Origin: Welwitschia mirabilis
Lineage: Eukaryota; Gnetophyta; Gnetopsida; Welwitschiales
Assembly: GCA_051453625.1 (NCBI GenBank)
Contig: JBOZIK010000001.1
Coordinates: forward strand, 235,557,324-235,609,350
Reading direction: 5' to 3'
Length of the DNA stretch: 52,027 nt
Positions 33,951 through 47,800 of this stretch are shown one piece after another. The notes under the pieces were generated by a model, which saw only the letters and a list, made by a program, of their open reading frames with translations, did no database searches and was not told the origin of the DNA. Every line of letters begins with the position of its first letter. The first letter of the stretch is position 1. Both the position numbers and the translations under genes were made by a program.

Positions 33951-35499
33951 CTTATTAAGAAATAATTTTAATTTCATAACTAAGCCACAATTTCATAAAA
34001 AATGATATGCACATCAATGCACATGAAACCTTAATAATGTATGCAATAGTGAATTATGGAATATCATGTTAACATTTGTATTAATTCTATTAAACATAAT
34101 ATTGATGAGGTTTAACAATAATTTAGATCTAATTAGAGGCCTTAAAAGAGTTAGGAAAATAAAAACTTTTCCTTTATTCTATGAGTTTTGGAAGAAAGGT
34201 AATGTGTGTACTCACTAAGTTCCTTAGAGTGGAAGTACATGGATCAATCCAAGAATATAATAAAGATGTTTAAAACATAGCATGTAAATCCACATAATTA
34301 TTTGCCAATATTAGATCACTTGAAGAAATTGATAGACATGTTTATAAATTAAAGATAAAGTACATAGATTACATGGATAAGCATCAAGATAGTCCATTAA
34401 AAAAAGGTATTTTTAAGAATAGATTAAAACGTTAAAGATCAGAATGTATGCAAGTAATCCTGAATCTTATAAATAATTGTTATAGTGGTTCTAATATAGT
34501 GAAATTCATTTTTAACTAAACAATCTTAAAAATGATAGTTGTAGCAACATGATGGAGTGGATTTGACAAAATAAGAAATTATTAGACTAAGTGAATTGTT
34601 TTTAATAATGAGTTTTGTAAAATCGTTATTCTTGATCACTTTATCAAATACAAACAAATGAAGTTTTAATGCTTCAATTTGGATGAAAAAGTTAAGATGA
34701 ATATTGGGAGGAGTTCCAAAAATTAGCCAAGTTATAACATTATAGGAATCTTAAAGAGTTAGTTAGTGACTTGACTAGTACCCTTTCATTGAGATTATGA
34801 AACATAATATACCTTCTTAAATCAAAGTTAATCAAAAAACATATGAAAATATAAAATATTACATAGAAGTCAAACAATAAGTCATAGTGAATATTTCATG
34901 GCCATTACTATGGGTCCTCGATCAAATCCATGATACCTTTTCACCTAAATTTTAATAATCTTGATATTTTCAAATCTAGTCACTTATATATGATTAAACA
35001 TTCCTAATATATCTTATTTACAAGGAAAAATAAGCATAGGATGAAAAAGTATCAAAGAAGAAAAAGATAATAAATCCAAGTTAGTTCTTACCTCCATAAT
35101 AAGGATTGTAGCAAGCATAGAAGTAACTAGTTATATTTATTTAAATATAATAAAATTAGAAATATGAGAATTAAAAAGTGATATAATAAGATCTAAATAA
35201 TTACCTATGAAATATGAGTAATTCAAGGGTATATTAAACTCTCAAAAAAGGGACTTTGTTACATGTTTGAAATCCAAAATGTTACTAAGGTAGTCATGTA
35301 TTCTCTTTAATGATGTAATCATCAATTTGAGAAAATTTTCATGTCTTTTATAATAATTTAAATATGTTATTATGAAATTAATGAAAAATATTCCTTTATT
35401 AATTGAAATGTATAACCACCATCCAAGGGGTATGAACCTTATAGAAGAGTGCAGAGCCTTTTACATCATTTTATTAATAGTTAAAGGGATTATCTAGTT
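33951..35499. other. Eroded sequence, possibly copia debris
   Basis: A partly open + strand stretch at 34315-34430 (KLKIKYIDYMDKHQDSPLKKG) has no recognised domain. It lies upstream of a copia RNase H end, so it may be part of an old copia element, but this is only positional. Confidence 0.3.
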
Positions 35500-35680
35500 A
35501 ATTTTTATAGTATGTATGGGAATTACATAAGTTAAGTCATATCCTTAATGAGATAGCCCAGCTCCTAGATAGTTTTACATACCAGACCTTAAAGATAGCA
35601 CTACCTAGTTGGTCCATTAACTAAACCTCTTACTTTAGTAAAGACAAGGATTGGAGAGAGAGAATTCATTGATAAAGTTA
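35500..35680 (+). pseudogene. Copia polyprotein C-terminus (end of RNase H)
   Basis: Three short frame-shifted pieces in the right order fit the end of a copia polyprotein. They are SMYGNYIS (about 35508), SHILNEIAQLLDSF (about 35537), like the RHI..RH..I.QLL.SG block, and YLVGPLTKPLT (about 35609), like NLADPLTKPL with Asp changed to Gly. This is the strongest sign of a separate copia element ending just before the RT of another. Confidence 0.5.
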
Positions 35681-35904
35681 AGCCATCAATTTTATCTTTG
35701 TTTTTTAATGTGCCCACTACTAATATTTATTGAATTCACATTTTCATCTCCTTATTCATACTTTTCCATGATTCTTTAGTTACTTTATTTATTCTAGCTC
35801 TTACATTATTTTAAGAATGTTAGAACATCATATATTTCATAACAAGTATAATGTGGATAATAACTCTAAAATACATGAAGGTTATCCTTTTTCTATAGGT
35901 CTAT

Positions 35905-37050
35905 ATTAAAAGAAATATTTAGACTATAATGAATTGTTTACATCAATATCAAAATGGACTATCATTAGAGTTATGATAGATTTATTAGCTTAGAAGAGAT
36001 GAAAATTACATTGATTAAATATTAACACTACTTTTTGGATTGATATTTAAAAGAAGAAATATACTTAAGGTACTAAATGGATTTGAAATAAAAAGTAAGA
36101 AATACAAGATGTGTAGATCAAGCTAAAATAAGATGTAAGAGCATGGTACATAAAACATACCAACTACTTAACTACCATTAAATTTATGTTATGTAACTAT
36201 TAAGATGTAGATGATATATTACTCATAAAATCTACATATATTATGGTCTATATAGATATATGTTGATAACAAGCAATAATAAATTAGTTGTAAAAAATAA
36301 AAAATTAATTTAAATAAAAAATACAAACTTTTAATTAGATGGATACTAACTTGATGTAGAAATTATGCAAACAAATCATGAAATATTATCAACTCAAGAG
36401 TTGTACCTAAGGGATTTAATTTGACAATTTGATTTAGAAATTTCTAAGAAAATCCTCTAGAGTAAAATGGAAAAGTTACTAATAATGATGATTTAGAGCT
36501 TATGATAAATTAAAATACATAAGAATGATTAGCAGTTTCATTTATATAACTAATACAAAACCTCCTATATATGATGTGGCTGATAATCTATTATAATATC
36601 TTCACATAGTAAAAATAAGTTATTTAAATTTTGTATTTATAAAACTAAGATATTTGAAGAATACAAAGATTTAGATCTTATTTATAAAGAAAAATCTCAA
36701 CTTGTATTAAACGAACATCTTGATTTTAAACTTTACTAAACACTTAAAAACCTTTCAATATTAAGATATACTATGTTCTTAGAAATACCACCTTTAGCTT
36801 AGCTATCTATGTTTTAAAAAATTATAGCTTAATTATCTATTAAAGTAGAATTTATTGTTATCTCCAAAGCATGTAAAAATTAAATAGTTGAGAAAATTTT
36901 ACCAATAGTGAATTAAAAGAAAAAATTGCAATTAGACTTTCCATCGATAATTAATTTTAATTTCAAAAAGAAATTTCCAATGTACTATTATAGGATAAAA
37001 CACTTTTCTATTAAAGTTTACAAGATCAAGAAACTCATATAAAATAAAGT
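35905..37050 (+). pseudogene. Copia reverse transcriptase and RNase H, decayed
   Basis: The RT frame begins near 35905 with DYNELFTSISKWTIIRVMI, the copia D-Y-x-E-T-F-S-P-V block. It continues with LNINTTFWIDI (the QMDVKTAFLNG motif) and reaches the polymerase centre near 36195 as DVDDILLI; the Tyr is lost but two Asp remain. RNase H pieces follow: RMISSFIYITNTKPPIYDVA (about 36515), LSIKVEFIVISKACKN (about 36833, matching SSTEAEYIA), and YYRIKHFSIKVYKIKKLI (about 36990, matching RTKHIDIKYHFIRE). Numerous stops occur. Spacing fits one copia pol; integrase is not readable upstream. Confidence 0.75.
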
Positions 37051-37719
37051 AATTACTCTAGTATAATATCTAATAGTATAATAAACTATTAACATTATAA
37101 TAATTTTTCTTGATTGAAAGAAGCTCTAGTAATTATAATTAAAAAACTAACCATGAATTCTTATAATTTATTTATTTATTATGCATATTAGAAACTTTTT
37201 GGTTATTATTATCTCTTTAAAAGTTTCTAGTAATCATAATAGTAGGATATGTATAGTATACATTAGTAAAACATTACAAAGTAGGTTATGTAACTAGTAA
37301 ATATATCTTTATGGTGTGCATAAGAATAAATAAACTACTTTCATATTAAGTAATTACATATGATGAAAACTCTTTTAAATAATGTTTGTATTATGAGTTT
37401 CATTCCTAAGATTTCCCTTTAAGAACTTTAGTTTTTTGGGATGATAATGCATTTTCATGTTAAGTGAAAAAATTACAATACTTAATATGTCAAGGACCAT
37501 GGTCTTATGCTTTAGGTTAGAATAATATTATTTAACCTTAGTATTAAATCCTTGTTTATATAATCTAATATTCTTATGACATGTAATTTCATCTTAATCA
37601 TTTATTTAATAGTTAATCTAATTTAGTAATTAAAATTTAATTATGTAGTTTCTAAATAACTAAAATTCAAATTAGGTAGTTGATTAGGCATCTCATTTGT
37701 AAATCTTATGTTCTTTCTA
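37051..37719. other. AT-rich spacer after copia RNase H
   Basis: No clear polypurine tract or gene was found. Confidence 0.4.
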
Positions 37720-38000
37720 ATTTATGAACTAATATTAAAGATGTGCCAATTGAATCTATAGTTTGTTTCACACAAATGCCAATTAAGAATTCTTTTTTAA
37801 TTGTCTTTAGTCCAATTTAGTTAGATCCAATTGCTTTTAGCATGTTTCTTTCCTATAAATTGAAATGAGCCCTATCATCTTAAATCTAATAAAAATGATA
37901 TTTTTATTGTTCTAAATTTTTATTTTAGTTTTTCCTTCTCCCTCTTCTTCTTCATTTTTTCTTCTGTAGTGTGAATTTTGTAAATCGTAACATATTAGTT
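37720..38000 (+). repeat. Possible copia 3' LTR fragment
   Basis: There is a TATAAATTGAAATGAGCCC block near 37854, a perfect inverted repeat AATAAAAAT-GAT-ATTTTTATT near 37889-37909, and then a CTTCTCCCTCTTCTTCTTC tract. This TATA, hairpin and pyrimidine order is common in copia LTRs and it sits at the right distance after the RNase H. No partner copy was found. Confidence 0.35.
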
Positions 38001-39286
38001 AATTAATTTATAGATCCTCATATCTAAGTCTAGTTGAATTTTTCTAGAATCTAATTCTTAGGATACTTAAAATCAAATCTTTTATTCACAAATTAAAAAT
38101 TAATAAAGGCTTTTTTTAGATATAAATATTTCTTATGGAGATTTTGTAGGAGGTGGTATAGAACATTATTTAGTTAGAAATACATATGTTATATTTATTT
38201 TTCTTACTATGTGGCTATTTATAAAAGAAAACAAAGAAATCATCGTTAAAGGATAATATCAAATAATAGATGATGAGTTAGTCATCTAAATAGATAAGTT
38301 AATTTTTTTTTAATAAAAAATTTTTCCCCTTTTACATTTGTAACCTTTGGTTAAGATGTTCGATAAAGTATCTTAGAATTTAATCATAAAATTTAAGAAT
38401 AGTTCAAGACTCACATTCTTATAACTTTCATTAATGAAACAACAAAGTAACATTTAAAGAATAATTCAAAGAAGATTAATGATATCACAAAGTTACTGAA
38501 TCTCAGTATATAGTTTATATACATAATAAAATGTTGTAACTTTTATTACTTATATTCTTCATCCTCTAATATCCATAATTTTACAACTACATTTATTTTA
38601 TTTATTGCAAATTGTATAGGACATTTTATTATCATAGACAAAAAATATATATATATTATGAAAATTATAATTATGAATAAAATTTGGTTAAAATATATGA
38701 AATTGAGTTAATTATTACCATTCGCTTAATGATTAATGCTAGAAAAATAGATTTAAAAGTCGATTCATTTAACAAATAAAATAATAAGTTGAACTTGTTA
38801 TAATCTAATATAAATATCACATGTATTTTTCAAGTGGAAATTCATATAAGTAGCACTGAAAAATGAAAACAAATAGTACAAAGTCTAAAAGAAAAGGCAT
38901 TAATGCTAATTTACATTAAAAAAAGCAAAAGTAGAGAAAGTTCTCCTTATGAATGTTATATAAAAAATAATTAAAATTAAAGTTATATCATATGACTTAG
39001 AAATTAGAAGAAATCATAAATCATATTTACAAATAGAAAGTTAGTCATTTGTTAGAATATATAAATTTTTATTATAACCATTCATACCAAATAAAAGGAA
39101 ATAGCATTTAAATGTTTGTAATTAATCAATTTATTTTTTATCATTTAACTATTTAAAAATTATTCACATTTTTAAAATTTTCAAATTTATTTTCCTTTTA
39201 TTTTAGTAATTTTTCATTTTTTCCTTATTCTAAAATCTTATATTACATATAACTAAGTAAAATATTATATAAAATAATAGTTAACA
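38001..39286. other. AT-rich sequence, expected LTR of next copia
   Basis: It ends in TTAACA directly before a primer site, so its right part is probably an LTR. Its left boundary cannot be set without the partner. Confidence 0.35.
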
Positions 39287-39298
39287 TGGTATTAAAGC
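39287..39298 (+). other. Primer binding site, tRNA-iMet type
   Basis: TGGTATTAAAGC immediately follows a terminal CA. It differs from TGGTATCAGAGC by one C to T and one G to A. Confidence 0.65.
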
Positions 39299-39304
39299 AC
39301 ACAA

Positions 39305-40275
39305 TGGAGATACTTATGATTAATGAACAATTCTTATTTGGTATAGTTGAAAACAATGATACTAATGAGAATTAATATGATATAGACATAGACATAAAGG
39401 ATTTATTTAATGATAAATGTATAAATATGACTTTCTCTAGTTTAATTCTAAAAATAAATTGTAAAAGTTAAGCCATAGAAATATCAAATAGACTAAGAAC
39501 CAAATATCTTATTTTATTGTCAATATTTCTCTTAATTTTGTGATATTACTAGGATCTTGATTTTGTGATACTACTAGGATACCAAGTTGTTATTTATAAA
39601 AATTATACATTATTCAAGTTAAGTAAAAGTGAATATCTAAACATTTTTAAATTTTTAAAGCTAACTTTGAATCAAAAAAATAAAAATCATAAGTATGGAA
39701 ACTGAGTACTAATATACATACTTCCAAATATAGATACAAGTGATTAATTTTTATCAATGATCATGGGAATTAAATTAGTAATTAATATTTTTAAATTTCT
39801 TAAGTTAAAATTTATAGTAAAAAATCTAAAGTAAGAAGATATTTGTGTATAAAAACCTTTTTAATCTCAAACTTATGATCTTAAAAAAAAAATTCTTGTA
39901 ATAGAACAAATAAGTATTTTTGGTAAGCAAGAATTAAGGAATAACAATTTTATGTTAATGAATAGATGATTAAGCATTTTATGCTTTAAGTGTTTTCATT
40001 TAAATATAATATCTTTGACAAGATTTTATTAAGTTCTCTAGACTTTTATAGATTGAATAGCCTAACAACTAAACTATTATAAAAATAAATAGAAATTAAT
40101 GTGAAAAATAAGATGGAATTATTCTTAAACTAAGCATAATAAATTTAAAAAAGGATATGATAATAAGAAATTTAAGAAAAATAAGTAAAAGTAGGGGTAT
40201 TATATTTCCAGGGATAAGGAATCACATAAAACTAGAATATGATGGGATAATCATAAGAATTTAAAATATAGGTTA
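39305..40275 (+). pseudogene. Copia gag, decayed
   Basis: An open start is possible at about 39305 (MEILMINEQFLFGIVENND), resembling the LW.IV..G opening of copia Gag just after the primer site. The rest is broken. Near 40190-40250 a zinc knuckle relic reads YISRDKESHKTRI-stop-W: the His and the Trp following Cys14 are kept, while Cys1 is Tyr, Cys4 is Arg, the Gly is Ser and Cys14 is a stop. The upstream Lys-rich run is typical. No protease or later domain was found with confidence; a TLDAC segment near 40420 may be the protease active site. Confidence 0.5.
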
Positions 40276-42714
40276 AAAAACAAGAACAAGTCCTAGAACA
40301 TTATTACATAAATCATTATTGGTGTGATAAATGTAACATCAGTGCTTTTAGTAGGTAAGCTAATTGATATACGTTTATATTAATTCTAAAATATCATGTT
40401 ACATAATAGGAAATAAGCAACTTTGGATGCATGTTAGTGGGGAAATTTTTAGCATAAAGTAAAGATTGATGACAAAACTAGTGGGCAATTTTCAAAAAAA
40501 CAAAATAATATTAGTCCAATAAATAACTAACTTTTATATTTAGATGAATATTTTAATAAGCTAATTATTAATATTAGAGATATGACATGGTTTCTTTCAA
40601 AATTTAGTTTAGCTAGACTTTACATTAATTATAATTATTTTAATATATAAATATTTTAAAATTTAGATAATTCTAATTTCTTAGAAAAATTCTAAAAATC
40701 TTTACAATTTTTATAACAAATCCTTATGCTAATTTTTAATTTATACTTTTTTATGTATTTTATTTATGGATAATCTAAGCATATAAATGAAGTAATAAAA
40801 TTTCTTTTTATCATGGGGTATGATAATGATTAGGTTAGAGGTTTCACATTTCAAGTATTATCCTTCATTATTTCAATTTGGTTTTGTTCTTACTATGGTT
40901 TACAGTTAATTGAAAAGTTTTTATTATTTGATAATGTAAGTAGATCAAATTCCAAGTGGATTAACTAAGCTAATATTAAATTTATGTTTTATCTTAATTA
41001 AAGGGTTTCGATCAAGTTTTAGATGGATCTAATCTACATATAATATTTTAAACTAAACGTGAATTCACCTAACTTTAAAGATGGATAACTAAGATTCTTA
41101 TACATTTTAAAAAGAGGGCATAAGTTATCCATCATTTTTTTATAGTTTATATTTCTATTATTTATTCTTCTTTCCTAATACAACACTTGTAAAGGTTTTT
41201 ATGTTTCAAGAATTATTGATTTTTTCTATTCATCTTTTAACATTTTAAAAGTGTGAGTGTTGAAAGTTCTTTAGTTTTAGCTTACTAAATCAATCTTTTA
41301 AACTCTCTCTTAAGCTTAAAACATTTTTTTATTTTACATTATAAGTTATATCAAACTATTATACATCTGATTTTCAATTTCATTAGCAGATTTTTATGTT
41401 CTAATGCACCTTATTTTACTTTTTTCTTACTTTCTATCTGATTGAATATTGTCCATTAAAAGATTTAAATCATGATGTTCTTGATGTGTAGTTATCTTTT
41501 AAAACCTATAATTGTAACTTAAAATTAGTTAAGTAAAATAAAAAGTATAAATTAATCTCCTTAAAAGTGCAGTAGGCTAAGTCTAAGTTAATATAAACTT
41601 TTTGTAATCACCATGGTAAAGTAATCAAAAATAATACTTAAACAAATACATGACATGTATAATAAAAATCATAATAGTAATATTAGATACACTTTATGGT
41701 AATTATAGATTTAACATATAGCTTATAATATTTATAATACATAAAACATCATGGCTTTTACTATTAACTTAAAAAGGATTAAAATAATATAATAAATCCT
41801 TAATGTATAAAATTAATTATACAAAATTAGCATATTAATACTTGTATTACTAGAAATACATATTTTAATTAGCTTACTATAGTGAAAATAAAAGTCAAAA
41901 TTCAACCAAAATTATTATAACTTAATCTTTTCAAATTATTTCAAGAAATTTTCTTCTTAATAAATTAGTATTCTTATAAAAAATGAGTTTTCATCAACTT
42001 CTATAAAGATTCTTAATAGTGATATGAATAAATATTATATGTAAATTCATCATTGCTTTTCATTATTAAATTTTTATGCTAAAATAAAGGATAATTTCTT
42101 ATAGCTTGGCAAGTTATTACAATGATGATGAATCACCATAATATTATATAAACTAAAAATTTCATGTGAAAATAAAGGAGATCAGAGTAGAGTGGTACTA
42201 CTACTGTTTGTCTTTGGAGTGTTTGATGGTAGGTGAAAGGGTGTTTTTTTCACATGGATCTAGCATGTCTTCCATGTATCATATCTCTTGCACTTCTCTC
42301 TATTATAGATTTCCCATATAAGCACTTTTTTAAAGGGTTTTAGAAGCTAGTTTTAGCTAGAAGTTTTCTTTGTAGTGAAATCAAGATACTACTCTTTAAT
42401 GATGGTAGAATCTTCAAATACCAAATATTATATAGTAATAGTGAATGGAAAAAAGCATTAAAGCTTCCTTAACTTGAACTTTGATTTTAAGTGTGAAGGA
42501 GACATTATCTACACAAAAATGATATATAACTATTCTAGGCACTTAGAGGTACATTTCAGAAATAGCCTTATTAGCAAGTCCTAATCTTAAGGAGGACTTC
42601 TATTCATTGAAAGGATGCAACTATGATGCAACTAAAAAAATTTTGCAAGTTGTAACATGATCCCTTTTGGAGATAGGATATTACATTTTATTTTTATTAC
42701 TAAATAATAAATAA
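40276..42714. other. AT-rich spacer, nothing recognised
   Basis: Neither strand shows a domain. A local AGCTAGTTTTAGCTAG repeat occurs near 42346. Confidence 0.45.
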
Positions 42715-43245
42715 NNNNNNNNNNNNNNNNNNNNNNNNNNNNNNNNNNNNNNNNNNNNNNNNNNNNNNNNNNNNNNNNNNNNNNNNNNNNNNNNNNNNNN
42801 NNNNNNNNNNNNNNNNNNNNNNNNNNNNNNNNNNNNNNNNNNNNNNNNNNNNNNNNNNNNNNNNNNNNNNNNNNNNNNNNNNNNNNNNNNNNNNNNNNNN
42901 NNNNNNNNNNNNNNNNNNNNNNNNNNNNNNNNNNNNNNNNNNNNNNNNNNNNNNNNNNNNNNNNNNNNNNNNNNNNNNNNNNNNNNNNNNNNNNNNNNNN
43001 NNNNNNNNNNNNNNNNNNNNNNNNNNNNNNNNNNNNNNNNNNNNNNNNNNNNNNNNNNNNNNNNNNNNNNNNNNNNNNNNNNNNNNNNNNNNNNNNNNNN
43101 NNNNNNNNNNNNNNNNNNNNNNNNNNNNNNNNNNNNNNNNNNNNNNNNNNNNNNNNNNNNNNNNNNNNNNNNNNNNNNNNNNNNNNNNNNNNNNNNNNNN
43201 NNNNNNNNNNNNNNNNNNNNNNNNNNNNNNNNNNNNNNNNNNNNN
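42715..43245. other. Assembly gap (531 N) with duplicated flanks
   Basis: The 30 bases before the gap (42685-42714) recur at 43246-43275 with one mismatch. The 215-codon frame across the gap is an artefact. Confidence 0.95.
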
Positions 43246-43539
43246 ATTTTATTTTTATTAATAAATAATAAATAAACAAGATTTTAGGAAGAGGTCCTTA
43301 TTTCTTAGGCCATAGGAGTTTAGCCCTAACTAAATTATTAGTGTGGATTTATATTTAAAATCCACATCCAAGAATATGGCACCCAAATTTTTTTAGACAA
43401 CTAGGTGATATGTTGGGAGAATTTGTTAATCTTGACAGAAATATAGATCTAATGAAGAAAATGACAGCTACCATAATATCTATGTACATAAAATCAAATA
43501 GCTTTAAAGCAAAAAAGGAAAAGAAATTATTCTAAATAC

Positions 43540-43659
43540 TTTATGAGATAAATTAATTTTCAACCTATAGGTTGAAAATATTTTGTTATAATGTTCAAAA
43601 CATGGTAAAAATGGACACACAATGGAGAAATGCAAGAAGAATAAGAAAGTGGTAAATAA
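43540..43659 (+). pseudogene. Copia-type gag zinc knuckle fragment
   Basis: At about 43593-43634 one frame reads CSKHGKNGHTMEKCKKNKK. It fits C-x2-C-x4-H-x4-C with the second Cys replaced by His; GHT.EKC is common in plant retroelement Gag. The upstream frame has no clear Gag core. A 10 N gap follows at 43660. Confidence 0.55.
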
Positions 43660-43669
43660 NNNNNNNNNN
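43660..43669. other. Assembly gap (10 N)
   Basis: Short N run. Confidence 0.99.
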
Positions 43670-43898
43670 GACTAGTAAGAACTAAAGAAAAAAGGTTGTT
43701 AAAAGAAACCAAATTTAGCCATAAATAATGATCTAATCACACAAGAAAATAAGTGTAATATTCTATCTAAGGAAGAGCTACATTAATTAGAGGAAAAGGA
43801 AATAGGAAATGGATAAAAAATTGGTGTATAAGAAAAGCATCAGATGAAGCATTTTTACAATGCATCAGCATGCTTAATAGAGCCATAAACCAAACCAT

Positions 43899-44037
43899 TA
43901 GAACTAGAATCATGACAAGATCAGATAGAGAATGGAAACATAATGGAATATCATGATTTTAACATGATAGCTAGAACCATAACAAGATCAGAGAGAGAAT
44001 GTAAACATAATGGAATAGCATTTTTTTGACGTGCTAG
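43899..44037. repeat. Two-unit tandem duplication, ~70 bp
   Basis: 43899-43970 and 43971-44037 share the phrase ATAACAAGATCAGAGAGAGAAT and then AAACATAATGGAATA, with several differences. The unit is not that of the 31-34 kb satellite. Confidence 0.75.
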
Positions 44038-46879
44038 CTACTAGAATAAATGTGAATCATTGATAGATGGGTAGAAGGATCAAAATTAATTTCCACAAAA
44101 GTAAAATTAAAAATGAGATGAAGAGGACATTTGAGATAGTAAACAATTTCAATTCTCCTTTTAATGATTATTTTATAGAATTGTAGAGGATAGAGGAATG
44201 TCTATAAAATTTTCCATCTTTGGATATTATTAAAGGACTCTCCAATGTCTACATTTCTTCTTCAAGAAACAAAATTGGATTATATCAAAATTAGTCTGCT
44301 TATACAAATTCCTCATCCTAAAGTTTTACTTAATGAATAAACATTATTATAAACCTATTTGGTTATTCTAGTTTGAAGCCTATATATGATTGAAATTGGG
44401 AACCAAGGATTACTAAATTAGATGCTAATGTTTGAGACTTTGATTCCTAGTATAATTTCTATAGAGCTTGGAAAAATAACTTTTAAGCTATGTTGTCATG
44501 TTTTCATGTTTTAGTTAATAATATACATTTACCATTTCTAAAAAAAATTAAAGCTAATAATATCAATATTGATGCTATAAATGATAGAAGTGATGTCAAT
44601 TCTATTAATATTAATATCAAATACTTTAATCTCTATTATCTAATTTTTTTACTCTTATTGAAAATCATCTATTTTAGTGTAGTATATTTTTCTTATAATT
44701 TTATAAAAATTATGATGAAGATACTAGTTTGATTTACTTATTATTTTGTAATATCGATTTCTTGATATGTTATTAGTAGTTCTTGACAAATGCTATTCTT
44801 AAATATTTGTAAAAATATGCCCTAGCTATCAAAATAGTAATAGTAGTTATAAAATAAAGACTAGGATACTTACTTATAATACATGCATCATAGTTGTTAC
44901 TCTTATGCATGGATTACAAGGTAATTTCAAATGACACAATCTTTCATTTAGGTTAAATTAAATAACTAAAGATAAAATGACATACTTTTAAAAGGAGTTG
45001 GAAAAAAATGAATAAAAAATTCTTCTTCTAATGAGTATAAATCATCATTTATAAGTAAAATAACCAAATAAGGATAAATAAAGAAAACCACAAGAGTCAC
45101 AATTCCCTTAATTCAAATGGTGTAACATTAAGTAACAAGGATTTTATTAATAAGTAGTAGATCATTTATTATAGATCTTGAATATTATAAATAAAAATAA
45201 AAGAACTTATAATATAAAAATAATATCATAATCATTTATAAATGTAGCATCTTCTAGCATAATGTGAGAAATAAAAAGCATGAAAAATTTCATAGATGTA
45301 ATTCATTAATCATTTACCTAATAAATCTTAATCAAATATTAAAGTAATCAAACTAAAATAAAGATATAATCAATTGGCATTTAAAATGGACTACTATCAT
45401 ACAAATAATTGTAAAGATAATTAATAATAATAAAAAAAATTCAATCATAAATCAAATTCTATTAACTAGTAATGCAAATGCTATAGCAAAGAGAAATCAT
45501 GTGCAAAATGTTCCCCTAACATTAGTAAGGAAGTTGCCTTATGAAACAATTATTTTTACATGTTAAGGATGAATGTAAAAGCTTACAATAATATGATGGG
45601 ATAATCCCTTATCGTATCCATGGAATAAGTACTATGATCAATGAAAAATTAGGGGAAATAACAAAGGAATTATAATGGAAAATGAAACATAAATTGCCAA
45701 GGTAAAGTATTAGATGATTTTTAATCCTTGATGTAAATTGTATTTTATAGCCAAAGGATTTATATTGAATTTTACATGCTTAATACATCAAGGCTAATTA
45801 AATATGCCTACAATGAGATTACTTAATCATAAAAATTAATCTAATTAATTCATATTATATATTTTCTAGTTTTTTGTATGTATTTAAATTTTCTATCTTT
45901 GTTAATTTTACTTTATTATTTGATGATTGATCCATATACTAGATTTTGTATAATCCAACATGCTTTAAAATGTCAATGGTATCATAACTTTGATATTTGT
46001 GTTCATCAAGTTGAAATTGGTGGCTTCATCTAAAGATCAAACATCATAAAATAAGCTAAATAATAAATACTCACTATTAATCCTTTACAATAAAAGTTTA
46101 GTAATAATTAGGAACAAATCTTAAATAGAAAATGATTAATAAACATGGTATTTATTACCTTATAATAATTAATTTACTAAATTTTAAAGGGTAAAAATTA
46201 TAAAATTTAAATTATATTAAATGATATGTCAAATTAACTTCTAAATTTTCCAATGTTCTCTTATAAATAATCTTTTTCTTTTATGTAAGAAAAATTATAG
46301 CTCTATGTACTAGATCTTTATAATGAAAATGTTATAAATCATATTATACTCATTACTAGATATTTTTTAGATCTTAAAATCCCCTTCACCACATTTATTA
46401 TTGATAATAAAGGATGGTATTTATATTATTATAAACTCTATGTTTACAAAGATTTTTTCATCATCATGTCCTTGTTGTCGATTTATTTGTTGATTACTTT
46501 CATCTTATAATATGTATATGTATTTTTCTTTAACATATCTTCTTTTACATAAAAATCTACATAGTATGCATCATTAAAAAATTGAAAATTTAGCATCATA
46601 ATTTCATGTTGAATAACTTATTGAAAATTCTATATACATGTTATAACATCCTTCTGTTTAATGTTTAAAATAATTGCTTTAGTACTATACTAAACAAATC
46701 CATTATTTTAATATTAAATTAACCTTAGTATTTAAAACTTCATCATTTTTAGTTTGCATCCATTGTATACTATACTAGGTCTTGTATTAAGTAGGTAAAT
46801 TGATTTTTCAATTATGTTCTTATGTAGAGTTAACTCACTAATCTTCAAATCCCTTGATTTAGTAAAATTATTTGAATTA
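44038..46879. other. AT-rich spacer, nothing recognised
   Basis: The open frame at 44490-44732 is Asn/Ile-rich without motifs. The right part (about 46000-46880) should hold the RNase H of the minus-strand copia remnant, but no motif is readable. Confidence 0.4.
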
Positions 46880-47800
46880 ATGATATTTGTTTTATTTTAT
46901 TTATATTAATCATTTTAAAATCCTTGATTAATTCCATTGTACATTTTCCTTAGCAATGTTTACCTATATCATAGACTTATGTGACATCATATCTTAAGAA
47001 GTAATGTAATAATTTTGAGCCTGAGATCTTGAATTTTGAAGATAGTCATTCTTTCACATAATTTATTTTCTCTATCATGTCTTTTATGATGCTTATGCCA
47101 TCAACATATAGAATTATTATTCTTCTCTATCTTCATGACATATGATTTAGTCTCTACTTCAATGGGTTAAATTTATTAATCAAAAAATATAAGTTTATCT
47201 CAATAAGCTAGGATTAAGAACTTTCTTATGATGATATATAATATTCTTTATCCCATTGAATTATGTCTTTGGATATATTACAAGGACCTCTAGTTGTGTC
47301 ATCTACATATATTATTCTAGTTTTTCATTTAAATTTTTCTAACATCAATCTATTATAATTTAAAATTATTTTAAATAAATATTAATAATAGTATTTTTAT
47401 TTTGGAATAAATGTTTTATTATATTAATGATTTCTTTCTAAAAACATTGTTATATAATAATTTTTATCTTTGAATTGTTAATTAATCCATTACATTTAAT
47501 TTTAATCCTAAAAACCAATGTAATTTTTAGAAGTTTCTTTCTTTAATAATTTATATTTTATCACTTATCTACATATCAACTTGATTCTTCACATCTATAT
47601 CTACTATTTCTTTTAATTTCTTATGTAATCAAGCCTCTTTTTTACTTTTAAGTTTATAGGTGTTCAAAGTATTTATGATATAAGTAATTAGATAATTTGA
47701 CATTATTTTTAAATTTCTTAATTATATTAGGAATTTTAATAAAATATGTAACCATCTTAGTTGTCTATTTTGATAACTTACATGATCCTTAAACTAATTT
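46880..47800 (-). pseudogene. Copia reverse transcriptase, decayed
   Basis: On the minus strand the domain starts near 47665 with an EA.LHKKLKEIVDIDVK segment matching the W..AM..E...L front of copia RT, and KERNFxKLHWFLGLKL matches the GCKWVFKIK block. The polymerase centre at 47125-47085 reads ILYVDGISII, so YVDD has lost its second Asp. NYVKE.LSSKFKISGSKLLHYFL follows, as in the K..L...F.MKDLG...YFLG pattern. It is not functional. Confidence 0.72.
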
